Part shown: piece after piece, positions 33,555-41,671 of the stretch
How positions within the stretch are numbered: position 1 is the stretch's first letter
Layout: the number at the start of each line of letters is the position of its first letter
From: Clostridia bacterium
Lineage (GTDB): Bacteria; Bacillota; Clostridia; Christensenellales; CAG-138
NCBI GenBank assembly: GCA_017545535.1
Contig: JAFWMS010000014.1
Span: 20,742 to 84,741 of the forward strand
Length of the DNA: 64,000 nt
Direction: 5' to 3'
Made by a program: the position numbers and the translations under genes
The notes under the pieces: generated by a model
Told to the model about the DNA's origin: nothing
Database searches by the model: none
Seen by the model: the letters and a program-made list of their open reading frames with translations, nothing else

Positions 33555-34505
33555 TTACAGGCCAAAGAGTTCCTTCAGCACGTTCCGGGCATCGGCAGCC
33601 TTGGCCGCGTACGCCGTAGGCGTGTTGTTGGCCGCCAGGATATCATACATCAGGTGGTCCGCGTCGCCGCTCTCCACGATGATGGCGATATCCGCCGCCG
33701 CGAAAGCGGGCTTGATGAAGGAATCAGACAGGGTGCCGCGGCGGTCCGCACCGCCGGTGTGCATGGCGATGATGGTCATGCCCAGCTCCTTGGCTTTGGC
33801 GATGAGGGCATCCGCCCGCGCCAGCTCCTGATCGGCGTCGATACCGGCAGCGCCCAGGCCCTTGTTGGAACCGCCCACAGCCAGGATGATGACGCTATAC
33901 TTGCTGGTCAGATCTTCCGCCTTGATGGTGCTGTTCTGATACACGTCCAGCTTGATCTTCTTGCACAGGGTGGCGACCACGTCCACGTCCGCGCTCTGGC
34001 CCACGCTGGTCAGAATGGCGGCTTTGCCGGCCAGGCTGCCGGGGGTGACGGCGGGCAGCTCGCCGGCGGCTGCCGGAGCAGCGGCCTGGGCGGCGGGTTC
34101 CGCGGCAGGCTCTGCGGCGGGCTCAGCAGCGGGCTCCTCCGTGGGCTCAGCAGCGGGCTCCTCCGTGGGCTCAGCGACGGGCTCGGTGGTTTCCGCCGCG
34201 GGCTCAACGGGGGCGGGCTCCGCGGGAACGGTCTCCACGGGGGCCACGGTCTGGGTCTGGGCGGCGGGGACATAGGCCACGGGAACGCCCTTCTCCTCCA
34301 GCTCCTTCACCTGCTCCTCCAGCACGGAGATCCGCGTGGAGAGGGCCAGCTTCTCCTCCAGATCCTTCTGCTTCTGCTCGAGAACAGCGATCTTGTTGAA
34401 GAGCTCAGCCACATCGTCCGCGTCAGCGGCCTCGAAGCCTCTGCCGCAGGCCGCGAAAGCGGTCAGCATGATGAGAACCAGCACGAGAGAAAGAATCTTT
34501 TTCAT
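33555..34505 (-). CDS. DUF6305-like secreted lipoprotein
   Basis: A 316-residue protein. The signal peptide ends at a lipobox (TAFAAC, Cys20). A coiled coil follows (~30-75: AELFNKIAVLEQKQKDLEEK), then a low-complexity Pro/Glu/Ala linker (~90-150). The C-terminal ~165 residues (AAILTSVGQSADVDVVATLC, VIILAVGGSNKGLGAAG, MTIIAMHTGGADRR) form an alpha/beta domain that I assign to DUF6305. It lies just before the DctM-like permease and may be its surface substrate receptor. Function unproven. Confidence 0.65.
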   Translation of the reverse strand: MKKILSLVLVLIMLTAFAACGRGFEAADADDVAELFNKIAVLEQKQKDLEEKLALSTRISVLEEQVKELEEKGVPVAYVPAAQTQTVAPVETVPAEPAPVEPAAETTEPVAEPTEEPAAEPTEEPAAEPAAEPAAEPAAQAAAPAAAGELPAVTPGSLAGKAAILTSVGQSADVDVVATLCKKIKLDVYQNSTIKAEDLTSKYSVIILAVGGSNKGLGAAGIDADQELARADALIAKAKELGMTIIAMHTGGADRRGTLSDSFIKPAFAAADIAIIVESGDADHLMYDILAANNTPTAYAAKAADARNVLKELFGL

Positions 34506-34531
34506 TTCGATACTCTCCTTCTTTGGAATGA

Positions 34532-34555
34532 GCCGCCCACCCTCAGGTGGGCGGC
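34532..34555 (-). other. Intergenic hairpin after the Tat-exported GGT gene
   Basis: A perfect 10-bp stem GCCGCCCACC/GGTGGGCGGC with a CTCA loop and no T-run, in the 75-base gap before the DUF6305-like gene; a likely expression-tuning or partial stop element. Confidence 0.6.
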
Positions 34556-34580
34556 TTGGTGTCGTTCGATGAGGCTTGGC

Positions 34581-36407
34581 TTAGAAAGCGACAGCCTTGT
34601 TGTCACGGCGAGGATCGGCGCCGCCATGGAGGCCGTCTTCACAGTAGAGCACGCCCTGGGTGGAGCCGGAGCTGCGATCCCAGTCGCCGCTGTAAGGAGT
34701 GACCTTATGGCCCAGGGCGACCAGCGCGTCGATGGTCTCCTGAGGAATACGGGTCTCATAGCGGAGGTTGGCGGAGGCGTTGTCCGCGATACGGGGCTGG
34801 TTGACAGCTTCCTGCATATCCATGCCGAACACGACGGTATCCAGGATGATCTGGAGCACGGCCACGATGATGGTGGCGCCGCCGGGGGAACCGACCGCCA
34901 GGAAGGGGCTGCCGTCCTCGTTGAGGACGATGGTGGGGCTCATGGAGGATAGAGGATACTTGGCCTTGCCAACCGCGTTGGGGCTCTCGGGATTGCTGTC
35001 ATAGTCAGCCATCTCGTTGTTCAGCAGGAAGCCGTAGCCATCAGGCGCGACATAGCTGCCGAAATAGCCGTTGATGGTGAAGGTGACGCAAACGATGTTG
35101 CCTTCCTTGTCCGCCACGGCGAAGGAGGTGGTATCCTGGTGCTCATAGTTGAAGGGATCGTGGGCCTCGGGCTCAAGGCAGCTGTCCATCTTGATGAGGG
35201 AGGCCAGGAACTTGCCGTACTCCTTGGTCATGAGGGCCTGAACCAGAGCATCCTCGGTGTTGGCGGCCAGGTACTTGGAGCGGTCGGAATAGACCAGCTT
35301 CATGGCCTCGGACAGGACATGGATGTACTCCACGCTGTTGTGACCCATGGCCTTCAGATCGAAGTTCTCCAGGATGTTCAGCAGCTGGATGATGCAGGTG
35401 CCGCCGGAGGAGGGCAGGGGGCTGGAGATGACGGTCTTGCCCATGAAGGTGCCCTTCACGGGTTCACGCAGGTCAGCCTCATACTCCTCGAAGTCCTTGG
35501 GCTGGAACACGCCGCCGTACTTGTTGGAGGCCTTGATCATGGCATCCTGCAGCTCGCCCTTGTAGAAGCCGTCGCGGCCCTGCTCCTGGATGAGCTTGAG
35601 GGCCTTGGCCTGCTGGGTGTTCTTGAACAGGTCGCCGGTGAAGTATGTGAACCGGCCCAGCTCATCCTGCGCCTCTTCGGGCAGGGTGTAGATGGACGCG
35701 AACTCGGGATAGGCCACCATGTTGGTGTAGGCGGAATCCAGGGAGACACCGGTGGTGGGCCCAATGAAGAAGCCGTTCTCGCACAGGTCGATGGCGGGCT
35801 GGACCGCATCGGCCAGGGTCAGCTTGCCGAACTTCTCCACGGCGTAGGCCATGCCAGCCACGGTGCCGGGCACGCCGATGGAACGGCCGCCCTTGCTGTT
35901 GGCGCCGCCGACCACGGACCAACGCTTGGTCTCGGGATCCTGAATGACGGGCCAGAAGCTCTGGTCGCACAGCTCAGGAGCGCACTCACGGAAGTTGACG
36001 AAGTTGATGGTGCCGTCAGCCGCGCGCATGGTCATGAAGCCGCCGCCGCCGATACCGGAAGCCTGGGGCTCAGTGACGGAGATGGCGAAGGCAACCGCCG
36101 CCGCCGCATCAACCGCGTTGCCGCCCTTCTTCAGCACTTCGAGGCCGGCCTGGGCCGCCCAGGGAGTACCAGCGGAAACCACGGCGTTCTCACCGTTAGC
36201 GCCACGGCCTTCCAGGTTCAGTTCGCCGGTGGCGGGATCCCACAGCTGCCATCCGTCGATTTCGGTAACACCGGTTTCCCACTTGAATTCGGTGTTCTCA
36301 CCCTCGGCCATGGTGATGCGGGGCAACAGGGAGGCCGCCGCCATGGTGGCGCCGGCTGCCGCAGTTCCCTTCAGGAACGAACGGCGGGAGATTTCCTTCT
36401 TGCTCAT
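34581..36407 (-). CDS. ggt: Gamma-glutamyltransferase with Tat signal
   Basis: A 608-residue GGT proenzyme. The N-terminus carries a twin-arginine signal (SRRSFLKG, residues 8-15) with an Ala-rich helix, so it is exported folded. The autocleavage/catalytic threonine lies in DTTSFAVADKEGN (Thr426); GGGGFMTM and LPSSGGT are other family motifs. It cleaves gamma-glutamyl bonds of glutathione-like compounds or poly-gamma-glutamate ends. Start 36407 has AAAGGAGGA upstream; a longer frame to 36476 would hide the Tat signal. tatC lies directly upstream, followed by tatA genes, a strong hint of a dedicated pairing. Confidence 0.9.
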   Translation of the reverse strand: MSKKEISRRSFLKGTAAAGATMAAASLLPRITMAEGENTEFKWETGVTEIDGWQLWDPATGELNLEGRGANGENAVVSAGTPWAAQAGLEVLKKGGNAVDAAAAVAFAISVTEPQASGIGGGGFMTMRAADGTINFVNFRECAPELCDQSFWPVIQDPETKRWSVVGGANSKGGRSIGVPGTVAGMAYAVEKFGKLTLADAVQPAIDLCENGFFIGPTTGVSLDSAYTNMVAYPEFASIYTLPEEAQDELGRFTYFTGDLFKNTQQAKALKLIQEQGRDGFYKGELQDAMIKASNKYGGVFQPKDFEEYEADLREPVKGTFMGKTVISSPLPSSGGTCIIQLLNILENFDLKAMGHNSVEYIHVLSEAMKLVYSDRSKYLAANTEDALVQALMTKEYGKFLASLIKMDSCLEPEAHDPFNYEHQDTTSFAVADKEGNIVCVTFTINGYFGSYVAPDGYGFLLNNEMADYDSNPESPNAVGKAKYPLSSMSPTIVLNEDGSPFLAVGSPGGATIIVAVLQIILDTVVFGMDMQEAVNQPRIADNASANLRYETRIPQETIDALVALGHKVTPYSGDWDRSSGSTQGVLYCEDGLHGGADPRRDNKAVAF

Positions 36408-36427
36408 AGAGTATCCTCCTTTGTATT

Positions 36428-36485
36428 TATAATCTCTTGATGGAACAAAGCTGCTTGGGCAGGGATGGACGGACAAGAGATTATA
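36428..36485. repeat. 12-bp inverted repeat in the leader of the Tat-exported GGT gene
   Basis: TATAATCTCTTG (36428-36439) and CAAGAGATTATA (36474-36485) are perfect inverted copies 34 bases apart, in the 110-base gap between tatC and ggt. The minus-strand copy also gives a TATAAT -10-like box. Operator, promoter pair or RNA stem are all possible. Confidence 0.55.
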
Positions 36486-36517
36486 TTTCTGTCAGTGCGG
36501 GGCGAAGGCTCCATAGG

Positions 36518-37327
36518 TCAATCCTCCTCTTCCGCCTGGGCCGCCTGTTTGCGCCGCTGGAAGAGGATGCATAAGCCGATGCTCAGTTCATAGAGCAGCA
36601 CCATGGGTACCGCCACCATGACCTGGGAAAAGATATCCGGCGGGGTGATGATGGCCGCCACCACGAAGATGGCGACGATGGCGCCGCCCCGGATCTTGCG
36701 CATGATCTTCGGGGTCAGGATGCCCAGCCGGCTCAGGATGACGCTGACCAAAGGCATCTCGAAGATGAACCCGAAGATGGTGAAGATCAGCAGCAGGAAG
36801 CTGATATAGTTCGCGATGCTGACCGAAGCCACATAGTCCGTGCCCTGCCCCTGCTTGATGAGAAACTGGAGCATGAAGGGGAGCACGATCTTATAGGCGA
36901 AGAAGACGCCGGCGGCGAAGAAGACCACGCCGAAGATCAGCCCGAAGCGGATGCCCGCCTTTTCCTTCTTCGTCAGGCCCGGCTTCATGAAGGCGAAGAT
37001 CTCATAGAGGATGAGGGGCACGCACAGGATGAAGCTGGCCGTGATGGCCGCCTTGAACTGCTGCAGCAGCAGCTCGGAGGGGGAGATATAGATAAACTTG
37101 TATCCATACGCCGCCCCCATGTCGGTGAGGAAGCCCACGATGACCTGGGCCCGGGTGATCAGCACCACGTTGCAGGCCACGAAGGTGATGAGCACCACCG
37201 CGATGCGGTTGCGCAGCTCCTTGAGGTGGCCGGTAAGGGGCATGGAACCGCCCTTTTGGGCCGCCTCCTTATCCTGCCGCTCCTCGGCTGTGAGCGCCGT
37301 CTCAGGCTTCCTTGGACTTTTCGCCAT
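36518..37327 (-). CDS. tatC: Twin-arginine translocase subunit TatC
   Basis: A 269-residue protein with six membrane helices, matching TatC: MPLTGHLKELRNRIAVV at the start (the conserved HL-x-ELR-x-R), FMKPGLTKKEKAG, and the later GFIFEMPLVSVIL with the conserved FE. The N-terminus has a ~30-residue Lys/Glu-rich extension. It is the Tat signal receptor. It overlaps the small tatA gene by 26 bases and is followed by the Tat-dependent ggt. Confidence 0.9.
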   Translation of the reverse strand: MAKSPRKPETALTAEERQDKEAAQKGGSMPLTGHLKELRNRIAVVLITFVACNVVLITRAQVIVGFLTDMGAAYGYKFIYISPSELLLQQFKAAITASFILCVPLILYEIFAFMKPGLTKKEKAGIRFGLIFGVVFFAAGVFFAYKIVLPFMLQFLIKQGQGTDYVASVSIANYISFLLLIFTIFGFIFEMPLVSVILSRLGILTPKIMRKIRGGAIVAIFVVAAIITPPDIFSQVMVAVPMVLLYELSIGLCILFQRRKQAAQAEEED

Positions 37328-37466
37328 CTTCCTCGTCGCTCATGCCTTCCTTAAACTTTTTGCCGGCTTTGCCGAAGAGCTTGGCCAGCTTGGGGATCTG
37401 GGTGGGCCCCACGATCAGCAGCACGATGACCAGGATGATGATGAGTTCATTGGTTCCGAGTCTCAT
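37302..37466 (-). CDS. tatA: Short TatA-family subunit
   Basis: A 54-residue protein: a membrane helix (ELIIILVIVLLIVGP) followed by the TatA hinge and amphipathic helix (PTQIPKLAKLFGKAGKKFKE) and a short acidic tail. This is the minimal TatA plan. The start at 37466 is the only ATG; AAGGAGAAA precedes it. The gene overlaps the start of tatC. Confidence 0.85.
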   Translation of the reverse strand: MRLGTNELIIILVIVLLIVGPTQIPKLAKLFGKAGKKFKEGMSDEEDGEKSKEA

Positions 37467-37501
37467 TTTCGTTTCTCCTTACAAATAATATAGTCAGACT
37501 G

Positions 37502-38059
37502 TTATTCCTCTTGGGCCGCCGCTTCCGGCTGGGCGGGCGCTTCCGCTTCTGCAGGGGCCGCCGCCTCCGCGGGCGCTTCCGGCTCCCCGGGGGCCGCCGG
37601 TTCGGCCGGGGCCTTTGCCTTGGCGGAATGCCTGGGCACCAGGGGCGAATAGTCCTCCCCCAGGCTGCTGTCGCCCACGTGGGCGGTCTTCATGGGCTTC
37701 TTGGGCGCGGGCTCCTCCGCCCCCTCCGGCTCGCTCTCCCCCACCTGGGCGGTGTTCTTCACCGGGGTCTTGGTCACGCTGTTCAGGGAGGCCATGTCCC
37801 GCTTCAGGTCCGTGACGCTCTTGTCGATCTCGCTCTTCATCTCCGTCAAAGGCTCCATGGCCTCCCGGATGGGAGCCGAAGCCTCGTTGAGGGGATCCAC
37901 CACGTTTTCTTTGATCTCCTTGGTCATGTCGCTGGTGGCGCTTTTGAAGGCCTTCAGGCCCTCCCCCAGCTTCTTGGCGAAGGAGGGGATCTTATCCGGA
38001 CCCACGATGAACAGGATCACCACGAAGATGATGAGAAGTTCTCCGAATCCAAGTTTCAA
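37502..38059 (-). CDS. TatA/TatB-like subunit with long acidic tail
   Basis: A 185-residue protein starting with a TatA/B helix (FGELLIIFVVILFIVGP), hinge PDKIPSFAKKLGEGLKAFK and an extended helical region (~40-90), then an Ala/Pro/Glu repeat tail. The length and long amphipathic helix are more TatB-like, but monoderm Tat systems often use two TatA proteins. It lies 35 bases upstream of the short tatA. It may give this Tat unit substrate selectivity for the adjacent GGT. Confidence 0.8.
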   Translation of the reverse strand: MKLGFGELLIIFVVILFIVGPDKIPSFAKKLGEGLKAFKSATSDMTKEIKENVVDPLNEASAPIREAMEPLTEMKSEIDKSVTDLKRDMASLNSVTKTPVKNTAQVGESEPEGAEEPAPKKPMKTAHVGDSSLGEDYSPLVPRHSAKAKAPAEPAAPGEPEAPAEAAAPAEAEAPAQPEAAAQEE

Positions 38060-38071
38060 GCTCGCTTCCTC

Positions 38072-39214
38072 CTAAAAAACCTGTTTGCCGCCCAGGAACA
38101 CATGGGTCACCTCGTAGTCATGGAAATCCATCATGACCAGATCGGCCCGCTTGCCCACCTCGATGCTGCCCACCTGGTCGAAAACGCCCAGGAGCTTGGC
38201 CGGCAGCTCCGTCACCGCCCGGAACAGCAGCGGCAGCGGCAGGCCGCTGGTGCTCATGACCAGCTTGCAGATGATGTTGAGACCCATGACGCTGCCCGCG
38301 TCCCGGCCGTTTTCAAAGGTGGCCCGGCTCAGGGTCTTCGTCACCTGATGGTGCTCGATCTCATACGTCCCGTTGGGCAGGCCCGCATAGGCGGTTTTTC
38401 CGCTCACAAGGATGTTCCGGCGGAAGTTCCCCCGAAACAGCATCCGCATGGTGGCGGGATGGATGGTCACCTCGTCGGTGATGTTGGCCAAAATGGCCTC
38501 TGCCACGTCCATGCCGGCGCCCATGAGCCCCGGCTCCTCCGGAGAGAAGACGCCGGTGTTGTGGAAGGGGTCTGTAAGCCCCCGGGCCCCATAGGCATAT
38601 GCCATGCGGGCGGTGTCAAAGTCCGCGTTGGAATTGCCCAGGCAAACGAAGCACTCCTTGGCCGCTTCCTGAATGAAATGCCTGGCCCCCGCAAGCTCCG
38701 GGGACATGGTCAGCAGCTTGACCCGTTTCCCGCACAGGTCGTTCAGCCGATGGAACAGGTCCAGGTCCGGATCCTTCACATAGGCCTCGTCCTGGCAGCC
38801 CGCCGCCGCCGGCGAAATGAAGGGCCCCCGCATATGGACGCCCAGCATCCGGGCGCCGTCTTCAACGGGATCGTCCATCCACTGGCCCAGGGCCTCGTAG
38901 GTTTCCGCCAGCACGTCCTCGGGAAAAGCGTTCACCGCCGCCAGATATCCGGTGACCCCGTCCCGCAGCAGAGACTTGGAGATGATCTCACAGCCCTCCC
39001 GGTCGGCATCGGAAAAGTCGTGCCCCCGGTCGCCATGGACCTCCAGATCGATGAAGCCGGGGGTAATGGCCATCCCATAGACATCCATGGTCTGCTCCCC
39101 CTGGCGGGGCTGGGAGCCATAGGGCAGGATCTCCGCGATCCGGCCGTCCTCGATCCTAAGATCCCGATAGACAAAGTCGTCGTTCAGCAGCAGCTTCCCG
39201 TTTTGAATGAGCAT
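38072..39214 (-). CDS. NagA-like amidohydrolase fold protein lacking the catalytic residues
   Basis: A 380-residue protein with overall NagA (N-acetylglucosamine-6-phosphate deacetylase) sequence. All key positions differ by my alignment: HxHG is ExHG (Glu58), HLEGPFI is HMRGPFI (Arg129 for the metal Glu), GHTDA is GNSNA (Asn194 for His), THLYNAM is TDPFHNT (Asp215 for His), and the catalytic Asp of ITDSM is Gly272 in LVSGK. Neighbouring structure residues (AGLPNGTYE, GLNIICKLV, VGKRADLVMMD) are kept, so the fold persists. GGAG lies before the ATG at 39214. It starts the Tat/GGT unit. A binding or regulatory role is more likely than deacetylation. Confidence 0.75.
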   Translation of the reverse strand: MLIQNGKLLLNDDFVYRDLRIEDGRIAEILPYGSQPRQGEQTMDVYGMAITPGFIDLEVHGDRGHDFSDADREGCEIISKSLLRDGVTGYLAAVNAFPEDVLAETYEALGQWMDDPVEDGARMLGVHMRGPFISPAAAGCQDEAYVKDPDLDLFHRLNDLCGKRVKLLTMSPELAGARHFIQEAAKECFVCLGNSNADFDTARMAYAYGARGLTDPFHNTGVFSPEEPGLMGAGMDVAEAILANITDEVTIHPATMRMLFRGNFRRNILVSGKTAYAGLPNGTYEIEHHQVTKTLSRATFENGRDAGSVMGLNIICKLVMSTSGLPLPLLFRAVTELPAKLLGVFDQVGSIEVGKRADLVMMDFHDYEVTHVFLGGKQVF

Positions 39215-39289
39215 GCAAAAACTCCATTCACGCGCACACGCCGCCCCTCCCGCCGGCGGCAGGATGGGAAACGGCATTCTTTACTATAT

Positions 39290-39318
39290 ATTTTCGGAGG
39301 ATTACACTCATTTGTCAA
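39290..39318 (-). promoter_or_regulatory. Weak candidate promoter for the NagA-like/Tat/GGT unit
   Basis: Minus strand TTGACA (39313-39318), 17-base spacer, GAAAAT (39290-39295). The -35 is perfect, the -10 poor; an AT-rich TATATAGT lies slightly downstream. Confidence 0.35.
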
Positions 39319-39360
39319 GTGTTTTTTGTGTGCCCCCCTTAGGCCGCGGCAGGGAGGCGC

Positions 39361-39813
39361 TCACGCCATAAGGGCGCTCTCGGTGATCCCCTTTTCGGCC
39401 GCCTTTTTATACCAATTCTGGGCGTCCTCCGGATCCTTCTCTACGCCGATGGCCTTTTCGCTGCAAACGCCGCGAACGAACAGGGCTTCCCCGTCCCCCA
39501 GCTCGATAGCGCGGGTGAGCAGCTCAACGGCCTTCTTGCCGTTGACCTTCACCCCGTCGCCGAACATGTACATGGCGGCCAGGGCGGTCATGGCCGGGGC
39601 GCTGTCCTTCTCCGCCGCCTTCTCCAGCCACTTGAGGGCGTTGACGAGATCCTTGGGGAACATCTCCCCCAGCAGGTGATAGCGGCCCAAAAGAGCCTGG
39701 GCCGGGGCATAGTCGGAATAGGCCGCGGCCATGAGGGACAGGCCCGCGCTGGCCATCTTTTTCTGTTCCAGATTGTCGAGATAGTCCTTGTAATGCTCTT
39801 CGCCGGTTTTCAT
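39361..39813 (-). CDS. Sel1/TPR-like repeat protein
   Basis: A 150-residue helical protein with three or four Sel1-like units: ALLGRYHLLGEMFPKDLVNALKWLEKAAE, AMYMFGDGVKV...KAVELLTRAIE and VCSEKAIGVEKDPEDAQNWYKKAAEKG show the A-x-x-x-L-G...A-x-x-W-x-x-K-A-A pattern. No signal peptide. It is a predicted protein-binding scaffold of unknown partner. It lies 34 bases after the second ggt and may be in the same transcript. Confidence 0.75.
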   Translation of the reverse strand: MKTGEEHYKDYLDNLEQKKMASAGLSLMAAAYSDYAPAQALLGRYHLLGEMFPKDLVNALKWLEKAAEKDSAPAMTALAAMYMFGDGVKVNGKKAVELLTRAIELGDGEALFVRGVCSEKAIGVEKDPEDAQNWYKKAAEKGITESALMA

Positions 39814-39847
39814 ACTTGTCTCCTTCTATAATGATTTGGTTTTCTTC

Positions 39848-41557
39848 TCAATAGGCCGCCGCCTGGCCGTCCCGCCGGGGGTCCGCCGCGCCCCGCAGGG
39901 TTCCGTCCTCCAGCCGCTCCACCGCCTGAACGCAGGGGAAGGTGAACCAGACTTCGCTCACGTTCACCTCGTGACCCATGGCTCGCAGGGCGTCGATGGT
40001 CTCCTGGCTGACCCGCCGCTCCAGGATCAGGGTGCCGAAGTCATCGTGCATGCGGACGGCGTCGATGGCGTCCTGCACGTCCATGCCGTGGTCGATGACC
40101 TTGGTGATCACCTGCATGACGCCGCTGATGATCCGGGTGGAGCCCGGCGCCCCCAGGGCCAGCAAGGGCTGCCCGTCCTTCAGCACCAGGGTGGGGCTCA
40201 TGGAGCTGAGGGGCCGCTTGTTCCCCGCCACCACGTTGGGGCTGTCGGGATCGGTGGAAAAGTCGAAAAGGGTGTCGTTGAGCAGGATGCCCGTGCCCTC
40301 CGCTACCAGGGCCGAGGCGAAGGTGGCGTCCACGGTCTTGGTCACGGCCACCATGTTCCCCGCGGCGTCCAGGATGGCGTAGCTGGTGGTGGAGTCGGAC
40401 TCAAAGGGCCAGGGGTCTCCGGCCCCGTAGGTTTGGGACCGGTTCATGTCGATCTTGTCCGCCAGGCCTTGGGCGTAGGCCTTGTCGATAAGGCCCGTCA
40501 CCGGCACGTCCACATACTCCGGATCGCCCATGTATCGGGCCCGGTCGGCGTAGCACAGCTTCATGACCTCGCTGAGCAGGTGGAAATAGGCCGGGCTCTC
40601 CGGGTCCAGGGCCCCCACGTCGAAGTTTTCCAGGATGTTCAGCATCTCCACGATGATGGTGCCGCCGGAGCTGGGCAGGTTGGAGCTGTAGATATCGCAG
40701 CTCCGATAGGTGCCGTGGACCGGCTCGGCTACGTGGATGTCGTAGTTGGCAAAGTCCTCCAGGGTGAGGCAGCCCCCGTCCGCCTGAACGGCGGCCACGA
40801 TCTTCTCGGCGATCTCCCCCCGATAGAAGACCTCCTCCCCCTGATCGGCGATGAGCCGCAGGGAATGGGCCAGGTCCGGATTATTTATGATGTCTCCCGC
40901 CTCAAAGGGCATCCAGTCCTCGTCAAGATAGATGTCGGCGGTGCTGTCATAGGCGATGATAGCCCGATAGGCGTCCTTGATGTCCCGGCTGGTGATGTGG
41001 GAGACGGTGAAGCCCTCCTCCGCCATCTGTATGGCGGGGGCCATGACGGCCTCCCGGCTCATGGTCCCCCAGGTTTCCAGGGCATAGAGCAGGCCCTTCA
41101 CGTCCCCGGGCACGGCCACGGCCTTGCCGCCGATCTTGTTCTCCTCGTTGGCCACGGAGCCGTCGGGGTTGACGGTCCACATGTCCAGGGAGGCCGCCGC
41201 GGCGGACCGATCCCGAAAGTCGACGAAGAACACCTCCTCCGTGTCCGCCAGCCGCAGGGTCATGAAGCCGCCGCCGCCGATGCCGGAGGACTGCTGCTCG
41301 CACACCCCCAAGGCAAAGCCCACGGCCACCGCCGCATCCACGGCGTTGCCGCCCTGCTTCAAAATCTCCAGGCCAATCTCGGTGCACTCCGCCCGGCCCG
41401 TGGCGATGACGCCGTTCTGGCCCGTGGCGTCCCTGCCGCCCAGGATCACGTCCTCTCCGCCCTGGGCCAGCGCCTGCAAAGGAAAGCAGAGGCAAAGCAG
41501 CAGCGCGAGAACGCAGGGGATCATCCGTTCGGCAAGGGCAGCAAAGCGTTTTGACAT
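39848..41557 (-). CDS. ggt: Gamma-glutamyltransferase with Sec signal
   Basis: A 569-residue GGT proenzyme. The signal peptide (RMIPCVLALLLCLCFPLQALA, residues ~11-31) has no twin arginine, so this copy uses Sec. The catalytic Thr is Thr390 in DSTTSYAILDAAGN; GGGGFMTL, LPSSGGTIIVE and LSSMSPTLVLKD are family motifs. It is a diverged paralogue of the Tat-exported GGT encoded downstream. Two exported GGTs with different export routes in one cluster suggest different cofactor needs, folding, or substrates (for example PGA trimming versus peptide cleavage). Confidence 0.9.
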   Translation of the reverse strand: MSKRFAALAERMIPCVLALLLCLCFPLQALAQGGEDVILGGRDATGQNGVIATGRAECTEIGLEILKQGGNAVDAAVAVGFALGVCEQQSSGIGGGGFMTLRLADTEEVFFVDFRDRSAAAASLDMWTVNPDGSVANEENKIGGKAVAVPGDVKGLLYALETWGTMSREAVMAPAIQMAEEGFTVSHITSRDIKDAYRAIIAYDSTADIYLDEDWMPFEAGDIINNPDLAHSLRLIADQGEEVFYRGEIAEKIVAAVQADGGCLTLEDFANYDIHVAEPVHGTYRSCDIYSSNLPSSGGTIIVEMLNILENFDVGALDPESPAYFHLLSEVMKLCYADRARYMGDPEYVDVPVTGLIDKAYAQGLADKIDMNRSQTYGAGDPWPFESDSTTSYAILDAAGNMVAVTKTVDATFASALVAEGTGILLNDTLFDFSTDPDSPNVVAGNKRPLSSMSPTLVLKDGQPLLALGAPGSTRIISGVMQVITKVIDHGMDVQDAIDAVRMHDDFGTLILERRVSQETIDALRAMGHEVNVSEVWFTFPCVQAVERLEDGTLRGAADPRRDGQAAAY

Positions 41558-41574
41558 AGTCGTCTCCCAAAGGT

Positions 41575-41613
41575 GTTTGCAAACAGTATACAGTTTTTCC
41601 GCATAAAAATCAA
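41575..41613 (-). promoter_or_regulatory. Promoter and palindromic operator candidate of the Sec-exported GGT gene
   Basis: Minus strand TTGATT (41608-41613), 17-base spacer, TATACT (41585-41590). Directly downstream is the perfect palindrome GTTTGCAAAC (41575-41584), covering the likely start of transcription. Confidence 0.6.
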
Positions 41614-41628
41614 ACAGAAATGTTTACC

Positions 41629-41656
41629 GAAAAAGGCGGACCGTCATCGGCCCGCC
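41629..41656 (-). terminator. Terminator of the SLC13 permease gene
   Basis: Minus strand stem GGCGGGCC/GGTCCGCC followed by TTTTT, in the gap before the ggt promoter. Confidence 0.7.
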
Positions 41657-41671
41657 TCTCCCGGAAAAAAA

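Noticed and set aside
34010..34280. Repeat-rich DNA in the DUF6305-like gene as a separate repeat element
   Set aside because: The repeats (encoding EEPAAEP-type units) are in frame and form a flexible linker, as in many lipoproteins here.
37511..39679. A 722-codon plus-strand frame across the Tat and NagA-like genes
   Set aside because: It crosses three recognisable minus-strand genes and their ribosome sites; composition is typical of an antisense frame in high-GC DNA.
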